Shown here one piece after another: positions 1-12,139 of a stretch of DNA of 64,000 nucleotides. The first letter of the stretch is position 1; each line of letters begins with the position of its first letter. The stretch is from assembly GCF_907164915.1 (NCBI RefSeq), contig NC_061867.1:22057202-22121201 (forward strand). The letters are read 5' to 3'. Position numbers and translations under genes: made by a program. Below the pieces are notes generated by a model that did no database searches, was not told the origin of the DNA, and saw nothing but the letters and a program-made list of their open reading frames with translations. This DNA comes from Impatiens glandulifera. Its lineage: Eukaryota; Streptophyta; Magnoliopsida; Ericales; Balsaminaceae.

Positions 1-146
1 TAGCATCTATAGCGTTTTTACTTTGATTTTACTTGTGACTTTCTCAAATGAAATATGTCATATCTAGTAGAGTTTTCTATTCTCTTCATTCTTTTCGATT
101 CCTCTCCAGGATTGAATGAGTGCATTTCTATTGAAGTTATATCTCC

Positions 147-581
147 TCAAATATCTTCAATAGTTCTACTTCTTCCACTATGAGTTCTTGAATTTATTTC
201 TTTCCAGATATTGTAGATTACTGCTTCAAAGTAGCATTTCAACATACATAAATAGAAGGATCTTCCTTTTACTTTATTCTTCATCCACTCTTGGATTTCT
301 TCCCATGTTCTTGGAAAGTTGATGATGTTCATGTTTGCACCATACCTTATCCATATTTGTATTACAAAAGAGCATTTCCCAAATAAATAGTTTATGCTTT
401 CCTCAACTCCCGAACATAGGACACAGTTGGTATCAGGAATGTTTATGTATTTTCGAAATCTGTCTTTTGTTGTCAACATTTTCCTGTATACCAGCCAGAG
501 AATAAATTGGTGACTATGAATAATTTTTGGAGACCATACCACATTATGCCAATTTACCTCTTGTGGTCTTGTTTTAACCAT
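147..581 (-). pseudogene. LINE zinc-binding reverse-transcriptase C-terminal domain (zf-RVT-like)
   Basis: The 144-residue translation has the usual features of the plant LINE zf-RVT domain: a W-containing start (NWHNVVWSP), a basic LVYRKMLTTKDR stretch, then a Cys pair (CVLCSGVEES) followed by a C-containing loop and IW residues. In this family the domain follows the reverse transcriptase and probably binds nucleic acid. It reads in the same direction as the upstream LINE pieces but is separated from them by stops. It is a fragment of the LINE and not a host gene. Confidence 0.75.
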
Positions 582-626
582 TTTCCATGCCTTTTTGGTA
601 ATGAACTTCTCGTTGCTTTCTATTTT

Positions 627-1514
627 CTAGCATATTTCATCATTTCTTTCATTGAGTTGTTTTTGCCTCATTAGGTTTAGGATTATATCACCTTCTGGAA
701 TATGCCTCAGAAGTGAATCACATTTACCTTCATAGACGTCTCTAAATGTGTATTTGATATTTTCTCTTCTAACTCTGCTTCCTTGCATTTCTTCTTTGAA
801 TATAATGAGAATATTATCTAGCCAAGGATCATGCCAGAATAGTACCCCTCTTCCATTTCCAATTGTGGTTTGTACCATTTGAAAGACATCTTTTCTTGTT
901 TTTAGGATCTTCTTCAATGACCATGTCATTCTTTCATTGATGCTTCGTGTCCATATACTCTGCTCTTATTTCATAAATCTTGCATGAACCCATTTGACCC
1001 ACATGGAGTCTACTTTCTGCTCCAACTCCCATAAGCTCCTAATGGTGAGGGCTTTATTCCATTCAACACAACTTTTTATTCCTAGTCCGCCTTCTTCTAT
1101 GGGAGTGTAAACATCCTCCCATTTGACTTTTTTGCCTCCTCTGCCTTGTGTTCCCCAGATGTAATCTCTCATGATTCTATCGAGTTCAACCATTACTTTC
1201 TTTGGGATGACTATCTGTTGTTCCCAATAGCCAATAATTCCAAAGATGACTCTTTTAACGAGCTCAATTCTACCTACATAAGACAGTTTTTTCGTAGTCC
1301 AATCCAAAACAGAATTTATAACCTTTTCTAATAGTTGTCTGAAGTGATTATATCGGAGTTGTTTTGATGATAGGGGCACTCTAAGGTATTTCACTGGTAG
1401 TGCACCTTCCCTGATTCTCATAATATTGAATATGTTTTCCTTCCTTTCTTCATTAACCCCTCCATAGAAAGTCTGACTTTTGTCCTCAATGATGTATAAA
1501 CTTGTAATACTCAA
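627..1514 (-). pseudogene. LINE reverse-transcriptase C-terminal connection region
   Basis: Two adjacent open stretches (966-1514 and 627-929) form the part of the LINE polyprotein between the reverse-transcriptase palm and the zinc-binding domain. The first carries the recognisable ALPVKYLRVPLSSKQL segment, the region that in plant LINEs reads like YLGVPL. It also has WTTKKLSYVGRIELVK and a conserved WGTQGRGGKKVKW element. The second contains GNGRGVLFWHDPWLDN, another standard LINE landmark. Frame changes between the pieces show decay. Confidence 0.75.
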
Positions 1515-1559
1515 AAGATTGTTAGAGCTTATTTGATTATACTAACAGATTCAACATCT

Positions 1560-2564
1560 GCATAAGTCACAAAAAATAGATCATCTGCAAATCATATATG
1601 AGTTATTGCTTCTTCTTTGCAATACGGGTGAAATTTGAAATGATGACTTCTCATAAGCATTTTTAAAATGCAGTCAAGAATTTTCATTATTAAGACGAAT
1701 AAGTAAGGAAATATAAGGTCTCACTGCCTTACTCCCTTTTCACCATTGAAAAAGCCTCCATAAATACCATTCACGCTCACAACAAAGTGAGGAGTGGAAA
1801 CACATTTCATAATCCAATTAATGAAAATGATTGGAAAATCTGCAGTAAGGAGGAATTCGTGGATTGATCACCATCTGATCGAGTCAAAAAAATTTCTAAT
1901 TTCAATTTTTGAAAGCCACACATGGCGATATGTTTTTCTTGTCATATCCATTCAATAAGCTCTGCATGAGTAGAATGTTTTGGGAAATAGAGCGTTTGGG
2001 AATAAATGTTGATTTCCCTAATCCTACAAGCTTATCAATAACTGTTTTCAAACGTTGCAAAAGAATTTTTGAAATAATTTTGTAAATAACATTGCAACAT
2101 GAAATATGATGAAAGTCCTGAATTTTTTCCAGAATTGAATTCTTAGGAATCAAATTCAACATTGTGACGTTCCATTGTTTCAACATTTATCTGTTTTGGA
2201 AGAATTTCAAAATCCCTTCGCTTACATCTTTACCCACTATTTCCCAGTTTTCTTTAAAGAAGTTTGCGTTGAAACCATTTGGTCCTAGACTTTTATCCCC
2301 TTTCATCAAAAACACCGCTTTTCTGACTTCTTCCATATTGACTCTTATAATCAATTGGTTACCACTTTCTTCACTAATTTTCTTTTGCACAATTTGTTGA
2401 AGCAATCTTCGGTTGTCCTCTATTATTGCACTCGTTTCTGTTCCAATCAGCTCTTTGTAGAAATTTATTGATTCCTCATGAACTGCCTTTTGTCCTTGTA
2501 AAATATCTCTATTTGAGTTTGTGAGCCTTAGGACTTGATTTTTCTGAAATTCCTTGATGAACAT
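1560..2564 (-). pseudogene. LINE reverse transcriptase core with a stop before FADD
   Basis: The segment 2187-2564 contains VFLMKGDKSLGPNGFNANFF, the region that usually reads KSPGPDGF in plant LINEs. 1902-2186 contains LIPKN and the FIPKRSISQNILL block. The catalytic FADD box is encoded at 1580-1591 (minus strand). It is immediately preceded by an in-frame TGA where LINEs normally have a Cys or similar codon. Several other stops separate these blocks. The enzyme would have made cDNA on nicked target DNA; this copy is dead. Confidence 0.8.
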
Positions 2565-2920
2565 TTTTTATAGAAGAAAGAAGTATTCTTGTCTCCTAAT
2601 GAAAGCCAATTTTCTCTAGATTTTTGCTTAGCAATGCTCTCCTCTTTAGAACAGAGGTCTCTAAATCGCGTAAGAGCTTCTTTTTCCTCTTCCCTGTTAT
2701 AAGGTAGATTCGGGGCTCTTAGTTCCTTACTTTGTGTTTCCTCCAGTTTCGTTTTGGATTCCTTTACTCTTTTAGAAATCCTACTAAATTTTTTCCGGTC
2801 TAGCTTATTCAGCTTCCCTTTCAATAATATTTGTTTCTCAGAAACTCTGAACATCTTTGTTCCATTAATTCTGATGTTCCAAGTTTCATTAAGAATTTCA
2901 TTAAATTCTTCATCTTTCAT
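2528..2920 (-). pseudogene. LINE linker between endonuclease and reverse transcriptase
   Basis: This charged, Lys/Glu-rich segment ends with NWLSLGDKNTSFFYKKCSSR. The W-x-x-x-G-D-x-N-T-x-F-F signature typically sits between the endonuclease and reverse transcriptase in plant LINE ORF2 proteins. It overlaps the next reverse-transcriptase piece in a different frame, so a frameshift lies near 2550. Confidence 0.75.
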
Positions 2921-3184
2921 CTAGAAGTTGAAGAACTTAAAGGGTCTTTTATGTTTTTTCTCCCTCTCCCAAAAGAATTTCAAAGGGCAGTGATTAGAGA
3001 TACTTAGTTGTAAAACCTGGATTTGGCTTCTTGGGTAAAGCTCCACCCATTTTTCATTCACCAGGCCTCTGTCAATTTTTCTCTTTTGCATGTTGTCCGC
3101 CCCTCTTGAAGTTGACCATGAAAATAGATTTCCTGAGGAAGATGGTTCAATGTAGCTTATGTCTCGAATGCATTCATTGAAATC

Positions 3185-3842
3185 TTACATGTCTTGTGTT
3201 ATGTCTGTCTCAGGCTCTATTTCATTCCTGAATCTTATAACGTTAAAATCTCCCATAATAACCCACGGTTCTTCGTCTGTAATTCTTCTTCTCAAATCAT
3301 TCCAAAGTGTCTTCCTCTCTGTCCCAGAGTTGCTTGCATATACTACCGCAAAGAAGATTTTTACCCTTGTCACCAGATTGATAACCTTTGTCAAAATAAC
3401 TTGCTTGCTTTCAAAAAAATTCTTGACTTCAACCTTTGTTTATCCCATCCTACCCAGATTCTGCTTTTAACCCTATCAGAGTTATGAATAAATTCTTATT
3501 CTTTTTTGAAGCAACCCTGGGCAACGTTCTTTATTTGACTTTTGTTTCAAGAATTTTAAATACTGTGATTTCATTCCTTTATGTTATTCTTCTAACCTCT
3601 CTTCTGTTTATAGGGTCATTTAACCCTCTAATATTCCATGTCATTAAGTTCATTAATGAAAAAAAGATTTCTAGCTTTACTTCCCTTTCTCTTACCTTTT
3701 CTTCCTTTCTGTTTTCCCCATATTGCGGGGCTATAAGGAATTGTATTTTCCTTAATTTGCTTATCTTGCTATTTTGGGATTTTCGTGTATCTCTGGTCAA
3801 CCTTCTACTGAGTTGGAGATTGCACAGTTTTACCTGATTCAA
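3185..3842 (-). pseudogene. LINE endonuclease (EEP/APE-like) fragments
   Basis: The 5' piece (3579-3842) contains MTWNIRGLNDPINRREV, the start of the exonuclease-endonuclease-phosphatase fold found at the beginning of LINE ORF2. The later piece (3185-3394) contains the VYASNSGTERKTLW and WVIMGDFNVIRF blocks; GDFN carries the conserved Asp and Asn of the active site. The pieces are separated by frame breaks. This domain would have nicked the target DNA. Confidence 0.8.
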
Positions 3843-3846
3843 CTAC

Positions 3847-4323
3847 TTATTCTTTATCTTTCTCATTTCTTTCACCCACTTCTCCTATCTTGCTTTCTCT
3901 CATGTTTTCCTTTTCCAAAGCCTCTTCGGTATTGATTCTTTCTTCCAGGTCAAGTTTCTTTGTTACCTCTTCATTCTCAGTCTTTGATTCTAAATCTCTT
4001 ACCACTCTATCTTCCTTCCCCTGTTCTTCAAAACCCTGTTCTGAATTTCCTTCATTATATTGATCATTCTGCTTACTCAATACTGATTCTTTAGTAACCT
4101 CTTTCAGTCTTTTATTCTCCGCCTTTTCCTTTTCCAACCTTTCATGTTCTTCTTTCTGTTTCTTTTCTATCTCTTGCTCGATCTTCTTCTTCCTTTCTTC
4201 TTCAATCATTTTCGGGCACTTGAAACAGACATGTTCGAATGTGTTACAGTCAAAGGATCTACTCGGCCTCCACTCATATGAGATTCTCATAATTATGGGT
4301 TCACCTTTTCTAATCAAGTACAT
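3847..4323 (-). pseudogene. LINE ORF1 C-terminal region with degenerate zinc knuckle
   Basis: The start of the open stretch reads ISYEWRPSRSFDCNTFEHVCFKCPK. It resembles the YEW(K/R)P...C...C...GH...C segment of plant LINE nucleic-acid-binding ORFs, but the first Cys is changed to Ser and the Gly to Glu. It is followed by a long, highly charged coiled-coil-like tail rich in Glu and Lys. The first domain of ORF1 is missing because the LINE stops at the junction with the Gypsy gag fragment. Confidence 0.55.
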
Positions 4324-5200
4324 CTATGAACGAACCAAAACCGATACGAACTCCAAATTCATAACTTTTTCTAATCCACCTATACTTAATGTCGAACCCG
4401 TCATTGAGGAAGTCACGTACTATGACGATTCTAATTTAGATGGTGAACGTTTGTCAAATAAAGAATAGGCTCAGGTACAAGAACTGAAATAGGGAAAGAG
4501 GAAAAGGGGACAACCTTAAGGAAAAGAAAATTTGATTTATAGGGAGAGATGTGTTGGTTCAACAAACACACCACAAAAAGAAAATTGTATTCAGCCTGAG
4601 GCTGCACAGGTGAAGATGAAAGTCGAGTTCGACAAATTAATGAAAGGAAAGAATGTCAAGACATATAGTGATTGGAGAGTAGGGTTAGAAGCCGCTGAAA
4701 AGGCCACAATCCCAAATGATTTTACATTGCTTAAGCTTAAGAAGTATATTTGGAAGAGTGATCAGTCATTCTTCATCATTGGTTATCTCTCATCCATGAT
4801 CCATTCGAAGTTAGGAACTGTAACTTTACTCCAGATCTTTCCATGATATCTCGATGATGTTGCCCTCAGATGGTACTTGATAAACAATGTGGCTCAATTT
4901 AAAATAGTAGATAACTTAGTTGAGGAATTCATATGTAGATTTAGCATGCACTAGAGCTTAGAAAACACAAAACAGGACTTGAAATATGTTAAGCAAGGCG
5001 AACACGAGAATTTCACCATGTATGCCACTAGATGTATCGACATTGCGTCAAGCATCGATTATCTCCATACTGAGCAAAAGCAAGTGGACGTGATCATCGA
5101 AAACCTCAACCCAAAGTATAGTGTACAATTGGCTATTAACAACTCTAGAGAGATTCGATCTCTCTTTTAGTTTTACGAGATTCGATATGAAGGTAATCCA
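4321..5200 (+). pseudogene. Gypsy-type gag fragment, copy C
   Basis: The DNA from 4321 matches the gag remnants at about 24010-24780 and 45700-46465 nearly base for base, with substitutions. It includes a segment like FDKLMKGKNVKTYSDW and the gag helical region encoding WYLINNVAQFKIVDNLVEEFIC, then KYVKQGEHENFTMYATRC. The FxxYAxRCxxxA pattern is that of the Ty3/Gypsy Retrotrans_gag domain. This copy continues past the point (after LHT, about 5072) where the other two are truncated, encoding ENLNPKYSVQL. Stops and frameshifts make it non-coding. Confidence 0.7.
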
Positions 5201-5376
5201 CGAGACTTAGCAAAGTAATCGACTAAAAATATTTTTCTAAAAGTGCACTAGTCGAGCTTACAATTTTCGTTTCTCATCCCAGTCGGAATTCGAGAGAATG
5301 GTAATACATGGTGGGGTCAATCAATTTCGAATCGCACAAACAATTCTATTAAAATATATATTTGTATAAAGTAACA

Positions 5377-6005
5377 AATGTTAGAATTATCCTGATTAGA
5401 TCCTAATTTAATGTGTGAGAAATTAAAATCTGAATGCGGCGGAAGCGTACCTTAATTAATCGCATTAATAGTGAATCTTCTCTTTCTTTAAACTTTGCAT
5501 GGATTGAATGATTCTTTCCTTAAACTTTCCTTATATGGAATGGTTCTTCCATTTGATGAGTAAGTCAATGGATTTCTCTATCTGTTGATGGGGACGCAAA
5601 GGAGAATCGAAGTTACTTCAAATGGGGACCATTACCGTTACATATAACCAACAATAAGTTAGTTATTATAGTTTGACAATTTCTAATTTAGCCCCTTCAT
5701 AAAATTAGAAATGTCACTTAGGTATCCTCACTTTATATTCATGATAAATACACCCATAAGCCATAAACTTAATTTCACATTAGATCACATTATTTTGGCT
5801 TATATTAAATATGACATATGTACAATTATTTATTATACAAGTGACCCTAAAAATTCCAACAACAAAATCACATGAAGTGAAAATTTGTGTACCAAAAAAA
5901 GTATGTTTAACAAGGTCCCTATTGGCCTATATAATTATTTTATATATTAAAATATATAAATTTTTCAATTGGAGGATTTATTTCTTTATTAATAGAGCAA
6001 CCTAA
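5377..6005. other. Possible solo-LTR-like sequence, unassigned
   Basis: This gene-free stretch starts with TGTTAGAATTATCC, followed by a GCGGCGGAAGCGTACC block of the kind often seen in plant LTRs. No second copy, primer-binding site or target duplication was found in the window, and the right end is not defined. It is AT-rich and without a plausible reading frame. Confidence 0.2.
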
Positions 6006-6075
6006 TAAGTAAGGGGCAACACAAAGAAACTCATGTCTTTGTGCTGAGTGCAAATCAAGAGCATATATATCTTCA

Positions 6076-6279
6076 ATGGGTTGTCTTGTCTCTCCACACA
6101 ACATCTATCATGCTACTGAGAAGTTGTGGATAAGCTGCACACCACGACTTTCATCGCAAATAAAAGTTTCAACGAGCCGACTTAGACTCAGCTGCAGCAA
6201 TGTGGTGAGACGGTGTGCTAACTATGGTCCAACCATTTGGGAATATGAATACATACAGTCCCTTAAAAGCATCTATGTG
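6076..6279 (+). pseudogene. TPS-A exon 1: transit-like leader and RR(x)8W
   Basis: Translation from the ATG gives LVSPHNIYHA, a Ser/Arg-rich stretch, then RRCANYGPTIW and the EYEYIQSLKSIYV block. RR(x)8W is characteristic of TPS-b and related monoterpene synthases, where it marks the end of the transit peptide and helps cyclisation. The exon ends at a GT (6280) in phase 0 and continues in frame into exon 2 at 6396. No copy of this exon was seen in the B block. Confidence 0.8.
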
Positions 6280-7287
6280 GTAACCTATTAATTAAGAGAA
6301 CACATATATTCTTTTCATGTCTTGTTTATTTATTTTATTTTATGTGAGTTCATCATGCATATATATAGTAATGGATTGGAATATACATGTTATAGGGAGA
6401 GGGCTGTGAGAATAAGAAGTCAAAGTTGAAAGAAGGGGTGAAAACAATGATGCTAGCAAAGCTGGAGACCCCATTACAGAAATTGTAGCTCATTGATGCA
6501 ATCAAGAGACTTGGAGTGTCTTATCACTTTGAGGAAGAAATAAAGACTTGTTTGGATAACATATACAATAATACAGATTGGTTAAACGAAGATGTTGTGA
6601 ATTTAAATGGTGCATCTATCAGATTCAGGCTCTTTAGAGAACATGATTTTTATGTTTCTTCAGGTAAGTATCAACATACTCTTTTTAATATAAATTGTAT
6701 ATATTTAGTATTCATCATATTTGTCATTTAGGATATATAGAATGATGACCAAATAACAATTTAGATGATGGAAATTATCCCATATAAAGACAGAAACGTG
6801 AACCCACCAACAATAATTGCTTAGGAACCAGCTCATTTCAGACAAAAATACGTCTTTTATTAGTCCTATATTTGTTTGATTTTGAGATTATGTAATATCT
6901 TTTTGTTTTTATCTAATTGGTCATATAACTTATTTTATAATTGTTATAATAATCAGAATATATTTTTTAATATAAGAATATTAATTGATTTTTATTTTAT
7001 TTTTTAGTTTCATAAAATTTAATATACTAATTTGCAAATATTTATTTCATTTATTAAAAGTTAATATTTTTAATATTATATTTGTCTAACATATTTAATC
7101 AAAATTATATATCTACATAATATTTATTTTATAATATATGTGGATTTCAATCTTAATGATAATGACAATAACAATATTTTAGAAAAAAAATATATATACA
7201 TTTCAATATGACAAATAGTATTGTTTTTTTTTCTTTTGTTATGTGTACGTATATTAAATAAAAATTACTTTAAATGTTTAATTTAAA

Positions 7288-7409
<122 letters not shown>

Positions 7410-7776
7410 TATGAGAAATGATTGGGAAAAGGGAGGAAATGAGGAAAGGAATGATGTGGCGCAATTGTAATTTGATTAGTAAAAAAATAACAAAATTTCT
7501 TTCTCTTCACTCTCTCACCTTTTATCCTTTTTCCAACCAGTGATGTAGTGACACATCATTCCCTCCCCCATTTCCTTCCTCAAATTCTCTCCCCTATCAC
7601 TCCATTCTCTCTATATATTAAAAAAATATTTTGAAACTCCTTATATCTCATAATTACAATATTAATAAATATAAACAAAATCATATTCAGAAATTACTTC
7701 TCAATTTCTCAACATACCTAATTCAGCTCCAACTCTAGACTACTTAGGTTCATCTATTTATTTTATTTTAAAAACG

Positions 7777-7803
7777 CGGTTAGCTCATTGGCAGAGCACA
7801 AAA

Positions 7804-7841
<38 letters not shown>

Positions 7842-7875
7842 AAGTCATAAATTAGAGCTTTTATAACCCGGTTTC
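7777..7875 (+). repeat. tRNA-derived (SINE-like) remnant in TPS-A intron
   Basis: GGTTAGCTCATTGGCAGAGCA matches a tRNA D-arm and RNA polymerase III A box. After an (AT)n run at 7807-7838, AAAGTCATAAATTAGAGC looks like a degraded B box (GTCATGAGTTCGAGC type). No cloverleaf can be formed, so it is not a tRNA gene. The same block recurs at 32133 in copy B with a much shorter AT run. Confidence 0.35.
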
Positions 7876-10572
7876 TTAAAAGTTGTAAAGTCAACCATCC
7901 TGGATATCCATTATCAATGGTGTACTTAATCGTAGCCCAACTCACCATATGGGGGTTTCATGACTGACAAATTTAACCTATTTGGGACTTGAAGCAAGGA
8001 GAACATGTAAGTGGAAAGAGGGGTCAAAGAGTTCTTGATTACTTGTAACCTTTCGGTTTTAAACAAGACTTTCCTATTCCATTTTGTTTTAATTCTAAAC
8101 TAAAACAAAAGGCCTCTCAGAATGAAAACAAGAGAAATAATATTAATATACATTTTGATCTATCTCAAGATATGATCATTAAAGAGGGTAATGAATATCT
8201 TAAGTCTTATTTTATTTCGGAATCATTTATAAGGCACGAATTTATTCTAATCATTACTAGTACCAAACTTCTCATGACAGTTAAAAGTGTATTGAGTGGA
8301 CTAACTATGTCATCTTTGGCAAATGTTTTTGACAAATTTATAGACAAAAATGGGAATTTTCAGAAGTCATTGTCTAATGATACTATGGGGTTGTTGTCCT
8401 TGTATGAGGCCTCGTTTCTCGCCGTTGAGGAAGAGAGTATATTGGATGAGGCAAGAGACTTTTCTACAAAAACACTTAGAAGAAAACTTGAAGAAAATAA
8501 AGAATCCATATTTGGTGATGCTCGTTAATCACGCTCTCGAGGTTCTTCTCCATTGGGCGATGCAAAGATTCGAGGCAAGATGGTTCATAGATGCATATGG
8601 AAAGAAAGAAGATGTGAATCTAACTCTCCTCAATTTTGCTAAGTTGGATTTCAACATGGTGCAAGCTATACATCAAGAAGACCTTAAACATGTTTCGAGG
8701 TGGTTAAGAGTCCTTATAATCTTATTTAACCAATTGAGTTAGTGACCTTCTCATCCACGCATCATAGACAATGAAATCCTAGCATATGTCATTCATTATT
8801 CATATTATTTTATGTCAAAATTCATAAGCACTTCTTTCCAATGTTAAAACTCATCAATTAAATACATGTATATTGTAGATGGTGGGAGAACTTGGGATGG
8901 GGCAAAAAAATGCCCTTCCTTAGGGACCGATTGGTGGAATGTTACTTATGGTCCTTGGCAGAGGTGTACGATCCAAGACCTGAATCTCAATACTAAAGAA
9001 GGATGTCCATAAGGGTGAACCAACTTGCCACATCCATTGATGATATTTATGATGTCTATGGCACTTTGGATGAACTTGAGCTGTTAACATATGCATTTTT
9101 CAGGTTAAATTTTTGTCCTCAATTTTATTCTTAGATATATTAGTTATTTTTGAATAAGTGAGATTTGTTTTCATTCATCTATAGTAAACGCGAAAATCGC
9201 ATAAACGTGTCATAAGTTAATAAAAATATGATAAAAGTGAAAATTATTAATTAAGAGGGAAAGAAAAACACTCAACACTCAAGATCAAAGGAGTTGAGAC
9301 AACTTGAAATTTTGCACACTTGTAGGTATGTGCTAACTTAGCTAATTGTTGTTTTGATAGACAAATATTATTTCAATTTAAGAAGTCATATTCAATATTA
9401 TTACTATAGTAACATAATCATTATATGACCTAATGAAATATTATCTATTTGAAAACTTGGTTCTCTAAGTTATTTATGGGTTACTATAATTGGAAGGTGG
9501 GACGTGAATCTTGTCGAAACCCTACCAGACTATATGAAAATATGTTTCCTTGGCAATGTCAATTCTGTCAATGAATTAGGCTACGAGGCTCTTAAGTGTT
9601 TTGGAGTCAATGCCCTTCGTTATCTCATCAAAGCGGTACATTCCTTTCTTCCCAACTTCTACAATTAAGGTTGTTATTCATGTTTTTGGATTCATAATTG
9701 CAATTGGACATCAATGAAATGGTTTCATTTTTTAAAAAGAAAAGTGCAATTGGACATAATATTTTTGTATACTCAATAGATTAATTAAATGACATAGCTC
9801 ATTATATTTGTGTACATATATTTCTTCTTATTTTGTATTAAATGCCATGGACGGATTTATGTGGGTGTTATATGAAAGAAGCCAGGTGGTTTTATGGAGG
9901 GTATGTGCCTTCTCTTGTTGAGTACTTAAACCATGCATGGATGTCTGGTGCAACTCCTATGATGGTTGTTCATGGATATTTTCTTTGTATTTCTACTTCT
10001 AATCTGATCACTAAGGAGGGTTTGGAAGCAGTTAAAAACTATCATGATATCATCAAATGGCCTTGTATGGTCTCTCGCCTGGTAAATGATTTGGGAACTT
10101 CAAAGGCAAGTCACTCTACATTAATATAAATGAATAGTTTATGAATGTATTGCAATATATAATAAAGTTGAAGCTGGTATCAAACAATGATATCTAAGTG
10201 TTCAAATTAATATATATTTCTTTGATTATTTTATGATTTTAATTTTTGGTTTGTAGAATGAATTGAAACGAGAAGATATTCTCAAATCGGTGCAAATTTA
10301 TATGCATGAAACTGGTGCATCAAAAGAATCAACTCAACAATATATTAAAGTGCTCGTTATAGAGGCATGGAAGAAGATAAACACAACTCGTGTAAGGCCT
10401 GATTGCCCTTTTTGGGAAGAAGTACGTGGGTATAACAACAAACATTGCGAGAGCAGCTCATTACATATATCAATATGGAGATGGACATGGACATGGACAT
10501 AATGTTAAAGGGAAAAACAAGGATCGTATCACCATGCTCCTCATCGAGCCAATTCCGATTTCCTTTGATTGA

Positions 10573-11432
10573 TGTGAATTATCCAAATTTATATATGAGA
10601 GATTGTAATTTAATAAAATATGTGTCGATTGATGTTGATGTATTCAACTATGTAAGTTGTTATAAAATAGAGTTCTATATTACTATTTATAAGTGCATAT
10701 GCAATAATAATAAATAATAAATAATAAATAAAAATATAAAAATAACATAAAATATACGTGAAATTTAAGATAGGAGAAAACGACGATAGTGGAGAAAACA
10801 CTCACAATTCTTTTAAAAATATATTAAAATGTGAGATTAAAGAATTATGATATTAAGGAAACCTAATTAAGATTATATATTTAAAATGTCATATGATTAA
10901 ACATAGCCTAAAATCTAAGTTTTTTTCTGGGCATGGACCCCGATCAAAATTGATATGTATCACAATGACTAACATTTCCACATTAACACTGATCGAGTAT
11001 CACAAAATAAAACGGAATTTCAAAAATATCGACAACAAGCATAATCGTCTCCAACTCTTCTAAAAATCCTAATGGCTTACTACACAACAACTATCAACTA
11101 AGTTCGATAAATGCTCAAATTTTGGAATGAGAAGCGTTTCAATTATCATATAAACATTGATATCAAGAGTACAATATTGGTTGCAAAAATATTATGAACA
11201 ATTGCATCACTTACAACAAAAATAATAATAATATTGCACATCAACGTGATTAATTCTTTCATGAAACTAATTTTTTCATAAAACTTTAACTATCAAAAAG
11301 TTATCATAATATGCCAATTCTTTTTGAGTTTCTTGAATATTCTTTTAAACCAAATAGTTTCTTTACAAATTTTTGTAATAGTCATGCATTCTACTTTTGT
11401 AATAGACAATGTGATTGTTCTATATAAATTAA
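10573..11432. other. Gene-free 3' flank of TPS-A
   Basis: AT-rich DNA with short TAA/ATA repeats just after the terpene synthase stop (10705-10735) and no plausible reading frame. It is matched by 42605-43446 in copy B, so it belongs to the segmental duplication. Confidence 0.7.
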
Positions 11433-11969
11433 CCGTAACCCCTGAACCCGAGTATCGTTACTTGTGAGGAAATACACTACAAATACCTCCAAAAAAATCA
11501 CTAGGCTATCACATCTCAAACTCAAAATGTACTCATTAATATATTTATAATTTATTAGTCTTACTCTTATAAAGAGTTCATATTACTGTGATTTTTTTTA
11601 TTTATGACAACACAATCTCCTCAACTTATTCATGTGACGTCCTCGTCACAATTTCATTCATAGTCTTATTCACCCCAGTTAGGACTCTAGAAGTGACACA
11701 GGTGTCACTTTGTTCTTACGGGATTCAAGAGGTATTTCCCCATGACACTTTATTTCTACTATCGGGTTGGCTCTAATACCACGTGTAATGCCCCAAACAC
11801 GAGTACCGTTATCCGTGAGGAAAATAGACTACAAATATCCCCGAAAAAACCACTCTATCACCACATTCCAAACTCAAAAGATACCCATAAAGATATATAT
11901 AGTTTATTAGCCTCACTCTTATAAAGAGTGCATATTTATTATGATTTTTTAATATGCGATTAGGTAACA
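11433..11969 (-). mobile_element. TRIM-like miniature LTR retrotransposon, copy A
   Basis: Two direct repeats of about 180 bp (11433-11612 and 11784-11969) share the pattern GTAA(C/T)(C/G)CCC...CGAGTA(T/C)CGTTA...TTATTAG...ACTCTTATAAAGAGT. Between them is only about 170 bp of non-coding DNA. Next to the right repeat the plus strand reads GGCTCTAATACCACG, whose complement CGTGGTATTAGAGCC resembles a primer-binding site for initiator tRNA-Met. Next to the left repeat is AATCTCCTCAAC, a purine tract on the minus strand. LTR, primer site, tiny interior, purine tract, LTR is the layout of a TRIM. A target duplication is not visible. Confidence 0.6.
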
Positions 11970-12139
11970 ATATCCTTCCACTAATCGCACAATCACTAAT
12001 GTACAACAAAACCTATGAGAGATCATATTTTGTCAAGATTACCGCATAATTAGAGTAGACATAATTGATTACTCCATATTTAGTCTTTCCTAACTATAAA
12101 GGAACATTCATTAAACCTCTTAAATAGAGTAAGATCCTC

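Larger units (their letters stand above)
1..4320 (-). mobile_element. Decayed LINE (non-LTR) retrotransposon
   Basis: On the minus strand the pieces lie in the order of a plant L1-type LINE: an ORF1 end with a zinc-knuckle-like motif (3847-4323), an endonuclease (3185-3842), a linker (2528-2920), the reverse transcriptase (about 1500-2564), and a C-terminal zinc-binding domain (147-581). The frame is broken repeatedly by stops and frameshifts, so the copy cannot be functional. Its 5' end abuts a Gypsy gag fragment at about 4320. Its 3' end and poly(A) tail are not visible and may lie left of the window, so a target duplication cannot be checked. Confidence 0.85.

Noticed and set aside
1146..1331. 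Plus-strand frames through the LINE and Copia elements (for example 3159-3487, 15137-15346, 35053-35436)
   Set aside because: They are antisense shadows of minus-strand reverse-transcriptase and integrase coding.
5377..6005. Solo LTR of a third Copia family
   Set aside because: The TG start and GCGGAAGCGTACC block are suggestive, but no end, target duplication or second copy is seen; kept only as a low-confidence feature.
7777..7800. Possible tRNA gene
   Set aside because: Only a D-arm-like block is present; no anticodon, variable or acceptor stems can be formed.
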